A stretch of DNA of 40,684 nt from Alienimonas chondri (GTDB taxonomy: Bacteria > Planctomycetota > Planctomycetia > Planctomycetales > Planctomycetaceae). The DNA is taken from positions 1 to 40,684 of the forward strand of contig NZ_WTPX01000030.1 in the NCBI RefSeq assembly GCF_013036045.1. Reading direction: 5' to 3'. The notes beneath the pieces are model-generated. The model had not been told where the DNA came from and made no database searches. It saw only the letters and a program-made list of their open reading frames with translations. Both the position numbers and the translations under genes were made by a program. Shown one piece after another: positions 27,906 to 35,106 of the stretch (position 1 is the first letter of the stretch; every line of letters starts with the position of its first letter).

Positions 27906-29132
27906 TCAGAACGCGTCGTTCACCACTTCGCCGCCGCTGCGGGTGCCCAAGGCGCCCCAAGTGCCGTAGTTCGACGGTCCCGAGGTGGCGTTGGGCAGGG
28001 AGGGGTCGCCGGCGTCGACCGTCTCGGAGATGAATTTCACGGATCCGTCGGCCAGCGTCACCTGCACGCCGCCGGAGTGATAACTGCCGGCGGTGTAGAT
28101 CCCGCCGCCCGAATAGCCGTAGCGGGCGCCGCCCCAGTTGCCCGTGGCGCAGGAGGGTCCGTTCGGCGGAAGGATCGTCATGAACCCGGTGAGCGAGGGA
28201 TATCCCATCGCGTAGTTCCTGCCGCGCTCGTTATGCACCGCCGACACGCCGCTGGCGGTTTGATAGATGCCCGGCGTGGTGGTGGCGGTCGCGATGTCGA
28301 GGCAGTCGCGCTTGGGGTTCTCGTAACCCTTCGCCGTGCCGGAATCGAAGACCGCCAGGGAGTCCACCTGGGCGACCGCTGCCTGGAAGGAGTTGTCGTC
28401 CCCGCGACCAATCTCTCCGAACAGAATCGTGTTCGTGGTCCCGTCTTTGATCGACGTGATGCCGAAATGCGTCGCTCTCGCCAGACCGTCGGAGGCGAAA
28501 CCGATCTGACCGGCGGCCATGCCGCGGCAGGAACGTTTGTTCTTCGAGACGTAATTGCGGTCGTAGGTGATCACCTGGCCGTTGTCGCCCCAGTTCACGC
28601 CGTAGTTCGTGTTGGCGCTTCCCTCGGCCTCGGTGCCGTCGGAGGGGCAGATGAGCGTCTTGAACTGGTAGGCGAACGGCGGGTAACCGTTGCTGGTGTT
28701 GACGTTCGGCCACATCCCGAAGGGGACGAATTCGTTGTTCACGCTGCCGTCGGTGTTGTACGTCGTGAGGGGCTGGCTGATCTGGCCCCAATACGCGGTT
28801 TCATCCAGTTGCGGAGCCAGCATCGGGAACATGCTCCAGTCTCCGACCGTCCCGCGAGGGCCGGAGAATCCGCCGCCCGGGGCCGCGATGCCGCCCGTGG
28901 CGGCGGGGAACGTCTTCCAGGTGCTGTGGTAGTTGTGCATCGCCAGCCCGAGCTGCTTCAGGTTGTTCTGGCACTGCGCTCGGCGAGCGGCTTCGCGGGC
29001 CTGCTGGACGGCCGGAAGAAGCAGGCTGACCAGGATCGCGATGATGGCAATGACCACCAGCAGTTCGATCAGCGTGAACCCAGATCGGCGCCGCTGCGGC
29101 TGCGGCGCGGCGCGGTCGGATGAGGGATGCAT
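27906..29132 (-). CDS. DUF1559 prepilin-like protein, copy 4
   Basis: I use ATG 29132 (408 residues); a TTG five codons upstream (29147) is an alternative. A GAGAG lies about 10 bases before the ATG. The leader is [16 protein letters not shown], then [19 protein letters not shown] and the DUF1559 body with [61 protein letters not shown], and [20 protein letters not shown]. It is very similar in architecture to copies 1 and 2. It is divergent from a PAS-AraC type regulator gene, 128 bases away, a candidate local regulator. Confidence 0.94.
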   Translation of the reverse strand: MHPSSDRAAPQPQRRRSGFTLIELLVVIAIIAILVSLLLPAVQQAREAARRAQCQNNLKQLGLAMHNYHSTWKTFPAATGGIAAPGGGFSGPRGTVGDWSMFPMLAPQLDETAYWGQISQPLTTYNTDGSVNNEFVPFGMWPNVNTSNGYPPFAYQFKTLICPSDGTEAEGSANTNYGVNWGDNGQVITYDRNYVSKNKRSCRGMAAGQIGFASDGLARATHFGITSIKDGTTNTILFGEIGRGDDNSFQAAVAQVDSLAVFDSGTAKGYENPKRDCLDIATATTTPGIYQTASGVSAVHNERGRNYAMGYPSLTGFMTILPPNGPSCATGNWGGARYGYSGGGIYTAGSYHSGGVQVTLADGSVKFISETVDAGDPSLPNATSGPSNYGTWGALGTRSGGEVVNDAF

Positions 29133-29214
29133 GATTCGTTCTCTCAAGAGAGAGGGAAGGGAAGGGGCGAAATGCGCAACATGTGCGAGTTTAGATCAAC
29201 CCACCCGGCCCATC

Positions 29215-29243
29215 TTGACACATTCTCGACTCGACGCTCCAAA
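29215..29243 (+). promoter_or_regulatory. Candidate promoter for the PAS-AraC gene
   Basis: A perfect TTGACA (29215-29220) is followed after 17 bases by TCCAAA, a poor -10 element. The predicted transcript would start only about 10 bases before GTG 29261, giving a nearly leaderless mRNA. The -35 is clear and the -10 is weak. Confidence 0.35.
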
Positions 29244-29260
29244 ATGCGCACAATCAAACG

Positions 29261-29998
29261 GTGACGTCCCACGAACCCCTCGCCGCGCTTCTCGCCAGCC
29301 TCGCCGAACCGTTTACGGCGGAGTCGATCTTCGACCGCTTCCAGGACGTCGTTTACTTTATCAAGGACGCGGAGTGCCGCTATGTCGCCGCCAACGAAAC
29401 GCTTATGGAACGGTGCGGAGTTCGGCGGCGCTCGGAAATGCTCGGCCGGACCGCGGAAGAGGTGTTCCCCCCGCCGCTTGGGCGCCGGTTCACCGTGCAG
29501 GACCGGGCGATCCTGCGTTCGGAGAAGCCGCTCATCGGCAAGTTGGAGCGACACCACTACGCGAATCGCAGCGTCGGCTGGTGCCTCACCGATAAATATC
29601 CGCTGAGCGCGCGGGGCGGGGGGGCGGCCGGAATCGTCGGCTTCTCGCGGGATCTCACCCACCCGAACGAGTCCGGCGAGGATTATCGCCACATCGCCGA
29701 AGCTGTCGCGTTCGCCTCACGGCGACTCGCCGAGCCGGTCAACGTGCTTCAGATGGCTCAGGTGGCGGAGCTTTCGCGGTATCAGCTGGATCGACGCATG
29801 AAGATCGCGTTCGGCCTGAATAGCGGCCAATGGCTCCTGAAGCAGCGGATCGACCTCGCCTGCCGGAGACTCACGTCGACGGACTCCGCGATCGCCGCGA
29901 TCGCTTTGGAGGTCGGCTATGCCGATCAAAGCGCGTTCTCGCGGCAGTTCCGCCGAACCACGGGCATGACTCCGGGCGAGTACCGCCGGTCGATGTGA
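29261..29998 (+). CDS. PAS-domain AraC-family transcriptional regulator
   Basis: This 245-residue protein starts at GTG. A PAS-like sensory domain (about residues 25-130: FDRFQDVVYFIKDAECRYVAANETLMERCG to GGAAGIVGFSRDLT) is followed by a two-HTH AraC domain (about 145-245) with VAELSRYQLDRRMKIAFGL, DSAIAAIALEVGYADQSAFSRQFRRTTGMTPGEYRR. AraC-type DNA binding is secure. PAS domains bind small ligands, cofactors or partner proteins. No histidine kinase or receiver part is present, so it acts as a one-component regulator. The divergent DUF1559 copy 4 is the nearest candidate target, and AATGCGCA repeats occur in the shared intergenic region. Confidence 0.9.
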   Translation: MTSHEPLAALLASLAEPFTAESIFDRFQDVVYFIKDAECRYVAANETLMERCGVRRRSEMLGRTAEEVFPPPLGRRFTVQDRAILRSEKPLIGKLERHHYANRSVGWCLTDKYPLSARGGGAAGIVGFSRDLTHPNESGEDYRHIAEAVAFASRRLAEPVNVLQMAQVAELSRYQLDRRMKIAFGLNSGQWLLKQRIDLACRRLTSTDSAIAAIALEVGYADQSAFSRQFRRTTGMTPGEYRRSM

Positions 29999-30059
29999 GC
30001 CGCTGTCCGGCGAGGCGAACGGCTCCGATTCCTGGCGCCCCCCCCCGGCCTCAGACAAT

Positions 30060-30098
30060 GAAAAACGACCGCGGGGAGCCGAAGCTCCCCGCGGTCGT
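30060..30098 (-). terminator. Intrinsic terminator after tRNA-Val
   Basis: A 15-bp perfect stem (30065-30079 with 30084-30098) has loop CGAA. On the minus strand the stem is followed by TTTTTCATTG, a classic U-run. It is 53 bases downstream of the tRNA 3' end. Confidence 0.9.
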
Positions 30099-30151
30099 GA
30101 TGCTCATCCCGGCGCCCGCACGGACAAGTCGTGGGGAACGCGGACAATGAG

Positions 30152-30225
30152 TGGACGCGGGCAGACTCGAACTGCCGACCTCCACGATGTCAACGTGGCG
30201 ATCTAACCAACTGATCTACGCGTCC
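30152..30225 (-). tRNA. tRNA-Val (anticodon GAC)
   Basis: Read on the minus strand, this is a complete 74-base cloverleaf. The acceptor stem is GGACGCG with CGCGTCC, with discriminator A. A D-arm has GATC pairs, the anticodon stem is CCACG with CGTGG, and the loop TTGACAT gives anticodon GAC, which reads valine GUC/GUU. The T-arm is GGCAG-TTCGAGT-CTGCC. The CCA end is not encoded (CTCA follows), so it must be added by nucleotidyltransferase. A strong terminator follows. It lies between the AraC-type gene and lpxK. Confidence 0.96.
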
Positions 30226-30239
30226 GGGTGTTCCACCGT

Positions 30240-30268
30240 CCTCGTCGCGAAACAAACTCGCGACGAGG
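30240..30268 (-). terminator. Hairpin between lpxK and tRNA-Val
   Basis: An 11-bp perfect stem (30240-30250 with 30258-30268) has a 7-base loop, 64 bases after the lpxK stop and 14 bases before the 5' end of the tRNA. No U-run follows. It may end lpxK transcription or mark a processing site for a joint transcript. Confidence 0.5.
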
Positions 30269-30332
30269 GCGGCGAACCGGCGGACACGATAGGTCGCCGC
30301 GGGTTCGGGGTCAATCGCCCGGCGCGTTTCGC

Positions 30333-31499
30333 TTACGCCGCCCAGCGAAGCGCGGCTCGGGGCGGCTCGGCGGTTGCGCTTCCCGATCCAGCAAGCGGCG
30401 CGGCGACGGAGGTTCCCACGGCCTGCGTCAGGGCCGCGGTCACCTCTTCATCCCCGTGCGGATAGGTCGCGGCGATCCGCACGGCGAGGATCGGCAGCGA
30501 GGGATTGAACCCTGCGAACGCCGCGGTCCGCAGCTTCACGAGGTCTTTCTCCGTGCAGAGCACGGCCTGCCCTCCCGCCGCCGCCGCCCGCCGCAGAATC
30601 GCGTCGAGGTCGGCGGGGGTGTGGGCGTGGTGATCGGGGCGCGGTTCGAACGAGACGATCTCCGTGCCCAGCCCCTCCAGCGTGGCCCGGAAGCCGGCCG
30701 GGTTGCCGATGCCGCAGAACGCCCCCACCGTGCGCCCGCGGACGCGATCGAGGGAAACCGTGCGACCGTCCACCTGCACCAGCGACGCCGGCGTGAAGGC
30801 CACGGGGACGACCGGCGTGTCCCCCACGTGATCGGAAAGGGCGGTTTCCACGGCGGCCCGGTCGTCGTCGCTGACGGCGTCGCAGCGGGTCAGCAGGATC
30901 AATCCCGCCCGCCGGAGCGAGCCGATGCCCTCCCGCAGCAGGCCGGCGGGCAGCAGGCGACCGCGGCAGTTCGGCCGGTTCAGGCTGCCGGGGCCGAAGG
31001 GAGCCGTCGCGTCGATCAGCGCCACATCGAGGTCGCGGCCCAACCGGCGATGTTGGAAGCCGTCGTCCAGCACCAGGCAGTCCGCCCGATGCTCCCGCAA
31101 GGCGAGCGCCGCCCCGGCGACGCGGTCCGGGTTCTGCACCTGCGGGATGCCGGGCATCAAGGCGTCCAGCAGCAGCTTCTCGTCGTTCGCCCCCTCGCCC
31201 GGCAGTGCCTTATAGCCACGGGAGAGGGTCGCCGGCCGCTTGCCGGCGGCCTTCAGACGAAGACAGAGGTCGGCGACGATCGGCGTTTTGCCGGTTCCGC
31301 CGCAGGTCAGGTTTCCCACGGAAATCACCGGCGCCCCGGCGTCGTGCGTGCGCTTCCACCCCGAATCGAACGCCCGATTGCGGAGCCGCATCGCGATTCC
31401 GTACGGCAGCGTCGCCGATAGCAGGGCGAGCCGCGCCGCCGCCGCGAGCGGCCCGCGCGTGCGGCCGGAGATCAGGTTGAGGTAGGCGGTTTCAGTCAC
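30333..31499 (-). CDS. lpxK: Tetraacyldisaccharide 4'-kinase (lipid A synthesis)
   Basis: LpxK phosphorylates the 4' position of the lipid A disaccharide precursor at the inner-membrane surface. This 388-residue protein shows the family P-loop VISVGNLTCGGTGKTPIV (about residues 58-75), LSRGYKA, and the diagnostic DDGFQHRRLGRDLDVALID near residue 145. GPLNRPNCRGRLLPAGLLRE-like sequence follows, then FCGIGNPAGFRATLEGLG and CTEKDLVKL. An N-terminal hydrophobic helix (about 18-35) fits membrane association. Length is slightly above the usual 330, mainly through an Ala/Gly-rich C-terminal tail. It supports a Gram-negative outer membrane with lipid A in this planctomycete. It is divergent from rnc. 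Confidence 0.93.
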   Translation of the reverse strand: MTETAYLNLISGRTRGPLAAAARLALLSATLPYGIAMRLRNRAFDSGWKRTHDAGAPVISVGNLTCGGTGKTPIVADLCLRLKAAGKRPATLSRGYKALPGEGANDEKLLLDALMPGIPQVQNPDRVAGAALALREHRADCLVLDDGFQHRRLGRDLDVALIDATAPFGPGSLNRPNCRGRLLPAGLLREGIGSLRRAGLILLTRCDAVSDDDRAAVETALSDHVGDTPVVPVAFTPASLVQVDGRTVSLDRVRGRTVGAFCGIGNPAGFRATLEGLGTEIVSFEPRPDHHAHTPADLDAILRRAAAAGGQAVLCTEKDLVKLRTAAFAGFNPSLPILAVRIAATYPHGDEEVTAALTQAVGTSVAAPLAGSGSATAEPPRAALRWAA

Positions 31500-31559
31500 G
31501 GGATCGGCATACTACGCGGAGGACGGACTGCGGAAGGCAGAACCCGCGGGGCGGTCGGT

Positions 31560-32372
31560 ATGATCGCGCCCCTCCGCCTTCCGCCCTTCCCATTCGCTTT
31601 GCCGAACGCCCCGGACACCGCCGCTCTCGAAGCCGCCCTCGGTCATGTGTTCCGCGATCGGGCGCTGTTAAAGCGGTGTTTGACGCACTCGTCGATCGCC
31701 CGCACCTCGCTGGACTCGAACGAACGGCTCGAGTTTTTGGGCGATGCGATCCTCGGCGCCGCGGTGTGCGAACGGCTGTACGTCGCCCGGCCGGATCTGC
31801 CGGAGGGGGAACTGACGAAGCTCAAAAGCGCCCTCGTCTCCCGCCGCAATTGCGCCCTGCTGGCGGATCGGTTGGAATTGGAACCGCTGATCCGCACCGG
31901 CAAGGGGCTCGCGGGCGCCCAGCGGGCCACCGGGCGGCCGGGCCGGGTGCCCCGCAGCGTGCTGAGCAACGCGATGGAGGCGGTGATCGCCGGGGTGTAT
32001 CTCGACGGCGGCTGGGAGGCGGCCCGCGACTGCGTGAACCGGTTGCTCGACGCCGCGGAAAACGACCCGGCGCCGCCTCCCTCCCATGCTCTCCCCGGTT
32101 CGCCGTCGCCGCTAGGCGGCGCGCCGGATGCACGCCGGGGGGCGGACGGCGTGAACTACAAGAGCCGGCTGCAACATCTCGCCCAAACCGCCGGCCATGG
32201 CCCGCCGAGCTATGAGATGCTGGAGATCGGCGGCCCCGATCACGCTCGCACGTTCACCGTCCGCGCCGTGATCGCCGGCGAACGCTACATGCCGGGCGTC
32301 GGCGGCACGAAGAAGGCCGCCGAACAAGCCGCCGCCGCCGCCGCCCTGGCGGCGATGGAGGGGGAGGGATGA
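31560..32372 (+). CDS. rnc: Ribonuclease III
   Basis: RNase III cuts double-stranded RNA, including rRNA precursors. This 270-residue protein has the catalytic signature ERLEFLGDA at residues 55-63 (metal ligands E58 and D62), and a second acidic cluster in NAMEAVIAGVYLDGG near residue 142. The double-stranded RNA-binding domain is C-terminal (NYKSRLQHLAQ to GGTKKAAEQAAAAAALAAM, about 195-268). Between the two is a linker of about 35 residues rich in Pro, Gly and Asp, longer than in E. coli (226 residues in total). Its stop overlaps the ATG of the next gene (ATGA). Confidence 0.95.
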   Translation: MIAPLRLPPFPFALPNAPDTAALEAALGHVFRDRALLKRCLTHSSIARTSLDSNERLEFLGDAILGAAVCERLYVARPDLPEGELTKLKSALVSRRNCALLADRLELEPLIRTGKGLAGAQRATGRPGRVPRSVLSNAMEAVIAGVYLDGGWEAARDCVNRLLDAAENDPAPPPSHALPGSPSPLGGAPDARRGADGVNYKSRLQHLAQTAGHGPPSYEMLEIGGPDHARTFTVRAVIAGERYMPGVGGTKKAAEQAAAAAALAAMEGEG

Positions 32373-32911
32373 TCGTGCAGCATATCGACGTGGGCTGGAC
32401 CAAAGCGAGTCGCGGTGGTCCCGGCGCGGTCGCTCGCAACTGTGTGCCGGAGGCGTTGTTGCTTCCGCCAGACCGGCCGCGGTACGACGGATTGCACACG
32501 ACTCGACTGCATCAAGTGCGGTTCGGGGAACGTAATGGGTTCGCCGCACCGCTCACTGAATCTTTAGAGGCGCTTGGGGCGGAGGCCGCCGTTCGTTTGG
32601 GCAACGCCATGATTTCGCGATCCGGCAGTGACGTAACGCTGCAAATCGACTGGCGAGCCGGCGTCCCTCGCCGGGGTAGGGGTAACCTGTACCACCCCGG
32701 TCCCGACCCGGAGCCTGAACTGGTGGTTCTTCCTGGGCAGTGGGCAAGAGCGGTTTATAACCTTCGGAATACTGGCATGGACTGTGGCCGGTGGTGGTAC
32801 GAACGCCATACGGTGAACGTCGCAAATCTCGACCCTGCCGCGGCGCCCGCCAATTTGTTCACGCGATCCGAACCCGCGGCGGAGTGGCGAAACCTCGCGT
32901 GGTTGCGGTGA
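32369..32911 (+). CDS. Unknown protein, translationally coupled to rnc
   Basis: This is a 180-residue soluble protein I do not recognise. It starts MIVQHIDVGWTKASRGGPG and has a hydrophilic middle with GRGNLYHPGPDPEPELVVLP, then GQWARAVYNLRNTGMDCGRWWYERHTVNVANL. There is no signal peptide or membrane segment. The ATG overlaps the rnc stop in ATGA, so translation is probably coupled. The Trp/Tyr/His-rich C-terminal stretch looks structured and functional. No catalytic motif is evident. Base composition is somewhat less GC-rich at codon third positions than the flanking genes, which could mean a more recent arrival. It is convergent with the sugar dehydrogenase, 22 bases away. Confidence 0.65.
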   Translation: MIVQHIDVGWTKASRGGPGAVARNCVPEALLLPPDRPRYDGLHTTRLHQVRFGERNGFAAPLTESLEALGAEAAVRLGNAMISRSGSDVTLQIDWRAGVPRRGRGNLYHPGPDPEPELVVLPGQWARAVYNLRNTGMDCGRWWYERHTVNVANLDPAAAPANLFTRSEPAAEWRNLAWLR

Positions 32912-32933
32912 CAGGCTGCCGTGCCCAACCTCT

Positions 32934-34259
32934 CTACGCCTTGACCACCGTGCCCAGCGATTCCAGGCCGCGGGTGGCGCCGCGGGTGTCGACGACCAGC
33001 GGGGCGTGACGGACGAGTTCCTCGTAATCGACCGCGTCGTGATTCGTCGCGATCAGGGCGCAATCGAGCGACCGCAAAAACTCCGGCGTCAGCGGCGTGC
33101 TGTGCAGCGGGGGGAAGTCGTAATCCCGCTTCGTGGGCATCGTCGCGACGTGCGGGTCGTGATACGACAACTCGGCGCCCATGTCCCGCAGGCGGTCCAT
33201 CAATTCAAAGCTGGGGCTCTCACGGCTGTCGTCGACGTTCTTTTTATACGCCAGTCCCAGCACGCAGATCTTGCTGCCGCGGACCGGTTTGCTCGCGTCG
33301 TTCAGGGCCGTCACGACCTTGCCGACGACGTATTCCGGCATCGAGGTGTTCACCTCGCCGGCGAGTTCGATAAACCGCGTGTTCAACCCCTGCCGACGGG
33401 CCAGCCAGGTGAGATAAAACGGGTCGATCGGGATGCAGTGCCCGCCCAGCCCGGGGCCGGGATAGAACGCTTGGAAGCCGAACGGCTTCGTTTTGGCCGC
33501 GTCGATCACCTCCCAGACGTCGACGTTCATGCGGTCCAATAAGACCTTCAATTCGTTGACCAACGCGATATTCACCGCCCGGTAGGTGTTCTCCAGAATT
33601 TTGCAGGCCTCCGCGACCTCCGGCGAACCGACCGGGATCACCTTCACCACCGCCGCTTCGTACAGCAGGCAGGCGAGTTCGCCGCTGAGTTCGTCCAGCC
33701 CGCCGACGACCTTGGGGATGCCGGCGGCCGTATAATCGGGGTTGCCGGGGTCTTCGCGTTCGGGGCTGTAAGCGAGGAAATAATCCTCGCCCGGCTTTAG
33801 GCCGCTCTCGGCGAGAATCGGCAGCAGCACGTCGCGGGTGGTGCCGGGGTAGGTCGTGCTTTCGAGCGCCACCAGCTGCCCCGGACGCAGCGCTTTGGCG
33901 ATCGCGCGGGCGCTGCTTTCGACGTAGGAGAGGTCCGGATCGCGGGCGTCGGTCAGCGGGGTGGGAACGCAGATCAGCAGCACGTCCGGTTCGTTCAGAC
34001 GGACGAAATCGTCCGTCGGCTCGAAGGCTCCCTCCCGCAGCCAGCCTTCGATTTTCGAGCCGGGCACGTGCTTGATATAGCTGCGGCCGGCCAGCAGGGC
34101 GTCGACCTTCTTGCGGTCGACGTCGAACCCGATCGTCTTGAAGCCGGCGTTGATAAAGGCGTCCAACAGCGGCAGGCCGACGTACCCCAACCCGATCACG
34201 CCCACCCGGGCGGTGCGATTTTTGAGAGCGGTGCGGAGGGCGTCGGCGGCGGCGGTCAT
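32934..34259 (-). CDS. Nucleotide-sugar dehydrogenase, UDP-GlcNAc/ManNAc 6-dehydrogenase type
   Basis: This 441-residue cytoplasmic enzyme has an N-terminal NAD fold (VGVIGLGYVGLPLLDAFINAG), LICVPTPLTDARDPDLSYV, ESTTYPGTTRDVLLPILAESG, and AYSPEREDPGN. The catalytic cysteine is C275 in GLGGHCIPIDPFYL. The C-terminal domain contains VLGLAYKKNVDDSRESPSFEL. The family oxidises the C6 of a UDP-sugar twice to the uronic acid. The EDPGN and TYPGTT patterns match WbpA/TviB-like UDP-N-acetylglucosamine dehydrogenases better than UDP-glucose dehydrogenases. The product would feed surface polysaccharide or O-antigen synthesis. No other polysaccharide genes are adjacent. Confidence 0.92.
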   Translation of the reverse strand: MTAAADALRTALKNRTARVGVIGLGYVGLPLLDAFINAGFKTIGFDVDRKKVDALLAGRSYIKHVPGSKIEGWLREGAFEPTDDFVRLNEPDVLLICVPTPLTDARDPDLSYVESSARAIAKALRPGQLVALESTTYPGTTRDVLLPILAESGLKPGEDYFLAYSPEREDPGNPDYTAAGIPKVVGGLDELSGELACLLYEAAVVKVIPVGSPEVAEACKILENTYRAVNIALVNELKVLLDRMNVDVWEVIDAAKTKPFGFQAFYPGPGLGGHCIPIDPFYLTWLARRQGLNTRFIELAGEVNTSMPEYVVGKVVTALNDASKPVRGSKICVLGLAYKKNVDDSRESPSFELMDRLRDMGAELSYHDPHVATMPTKRDYDFPPLHSTPLTPEFLRSLDCALIATNHDAVDYEELVRHAPLVVDTRGATRGLESLGTVVKA

Positions 34260-34433
34260 GCCGGCACTCTATTCGACGCGTCGGGGCAACGTCAGCCGAA
34301 GTCCCGCGTTCCATGCCCGCGAACGGGCGCCCTCTTGTGGAGGCGGGGGCGCCGGCCGACAGTGAGGCGTCGGTCGGGCGCCCCGCCGCCCGCCGTTTCC
34401 CCGCATTTCCAAGCTGTCTGAAGGGCCTCGACG

Positions 34434-35087
34434 ATGACGAAGACCGCTTTCCCGGCCGTCCTGACGCTGTGCGCGATCGGCCTCCTCGCCATCCCTGGAC
34501 CGGTCGGTTCGCTCCCGGCGCAAGAGGGTTCGGCCGACACCGAAACGGCCGCCGACCTGATTCCGTCGCCGACTCGCGACGACGTGCCGGCGCGGTTCCA
34601 GATCGTCGTGACGGAATACCGGCTCGACTCGCCGCCCGCGCCGACGGCGACCGCGGCGGAGATTCTGGAGCGGTTGAAGTCCGGCGACGGGGCGGCCGTG
34701 ACGGATTCCGTGCGACTGACCGCTTCGGTCAGGCAAAAGGCCCAAGCGCAGTTCGGTCGCACCGCCTATGTCGTCACCGGGCGTACGTTCGCCGGTCGAG
34801 GAGAACCGGTGAAGAGTTTCAGCGCGACGCATTTCGGCACGATGGTGGAGGCGACGGTCATGCCGCAACGCGGCGCCTACGAAGTCGCGCTGAACTACGA
34901 GGTCTCTCGCCCGGAACGCCCCGCGGACGCCGCGGGCGCCGAGGACGAAACGCCCCCGGGGATGCAGACGTTCAACGTGCAGACCGCGCTGCCGGTGCAA
35001 CTGGGACGCCCCGCATTGATCGCCGGGCACAGCGGCGACGCCGTGGCTCTCACCCTGACGGTGACGCAGAACGATCCCGCGAACTAA
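34434..35087 (+). CDS. Unknown secreted protein
   Basis: This 217-residue protein has a signal peptide (about residues 1-30, ending near SLPAQ). The mature part is beta-rich: FQIVVTEYRLDSP, a helix-forming AAEILERLKSGDG, SVRLTASVRQKAQAQFG, GTMVEATVMPQRGAYEVALNYEVS, and TFNVQTALPVQLGRPALIAG. The alternating strand pattern near the end resembles the beta-domain segments of secretin-like proteins (TxxxPxVxxxxxxxLxLxxE), but the full secretin domain is absent. I cannot name a family. It is convergent with the PQQ-propeller gene, with stops 19 bases apart, and divergent from the sugar dehydrogenase. Confidence 0.7.
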   Translation: MTKTAFPAVLTLCAIGLLAIPGPVGSLPAQEGSADTETAADLIPSPTRDDVPARFQIVVTEYRLDSPPAPTATAAEILERLKSGDGAAVTDSVRLTASVRQKAQAQFGRTAYVVTGRTFAGRGEPVKSFSATHFGTMVEATVMPQRGAYEVALNYEVSRPERPADAAGAEDETPPGMQTFNVQTALPVQLGRPALIAGHSGDAVALTLTVTQNDPAN

Positions 35088-35106
35088 GGACGGAAACCCG
35101 CGGTTC

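Noticed and set aside
20133-29132. The DUF1559 cluster as a mobile cassette
   Set aside because: No transposase, integrase, terminal inverted repeats or target duplications were found around the modules. Tandem duplication or ancient amplification explains them better.
30240-30268. Hairpin before tRNA-Val as a T-box or riboswitch
   Set aside because: It is a single short stem with no conserved T-box or ligand-binding elements, and it lies upstream of a tRNA, not an aminoacylation or biosynthesis gene.
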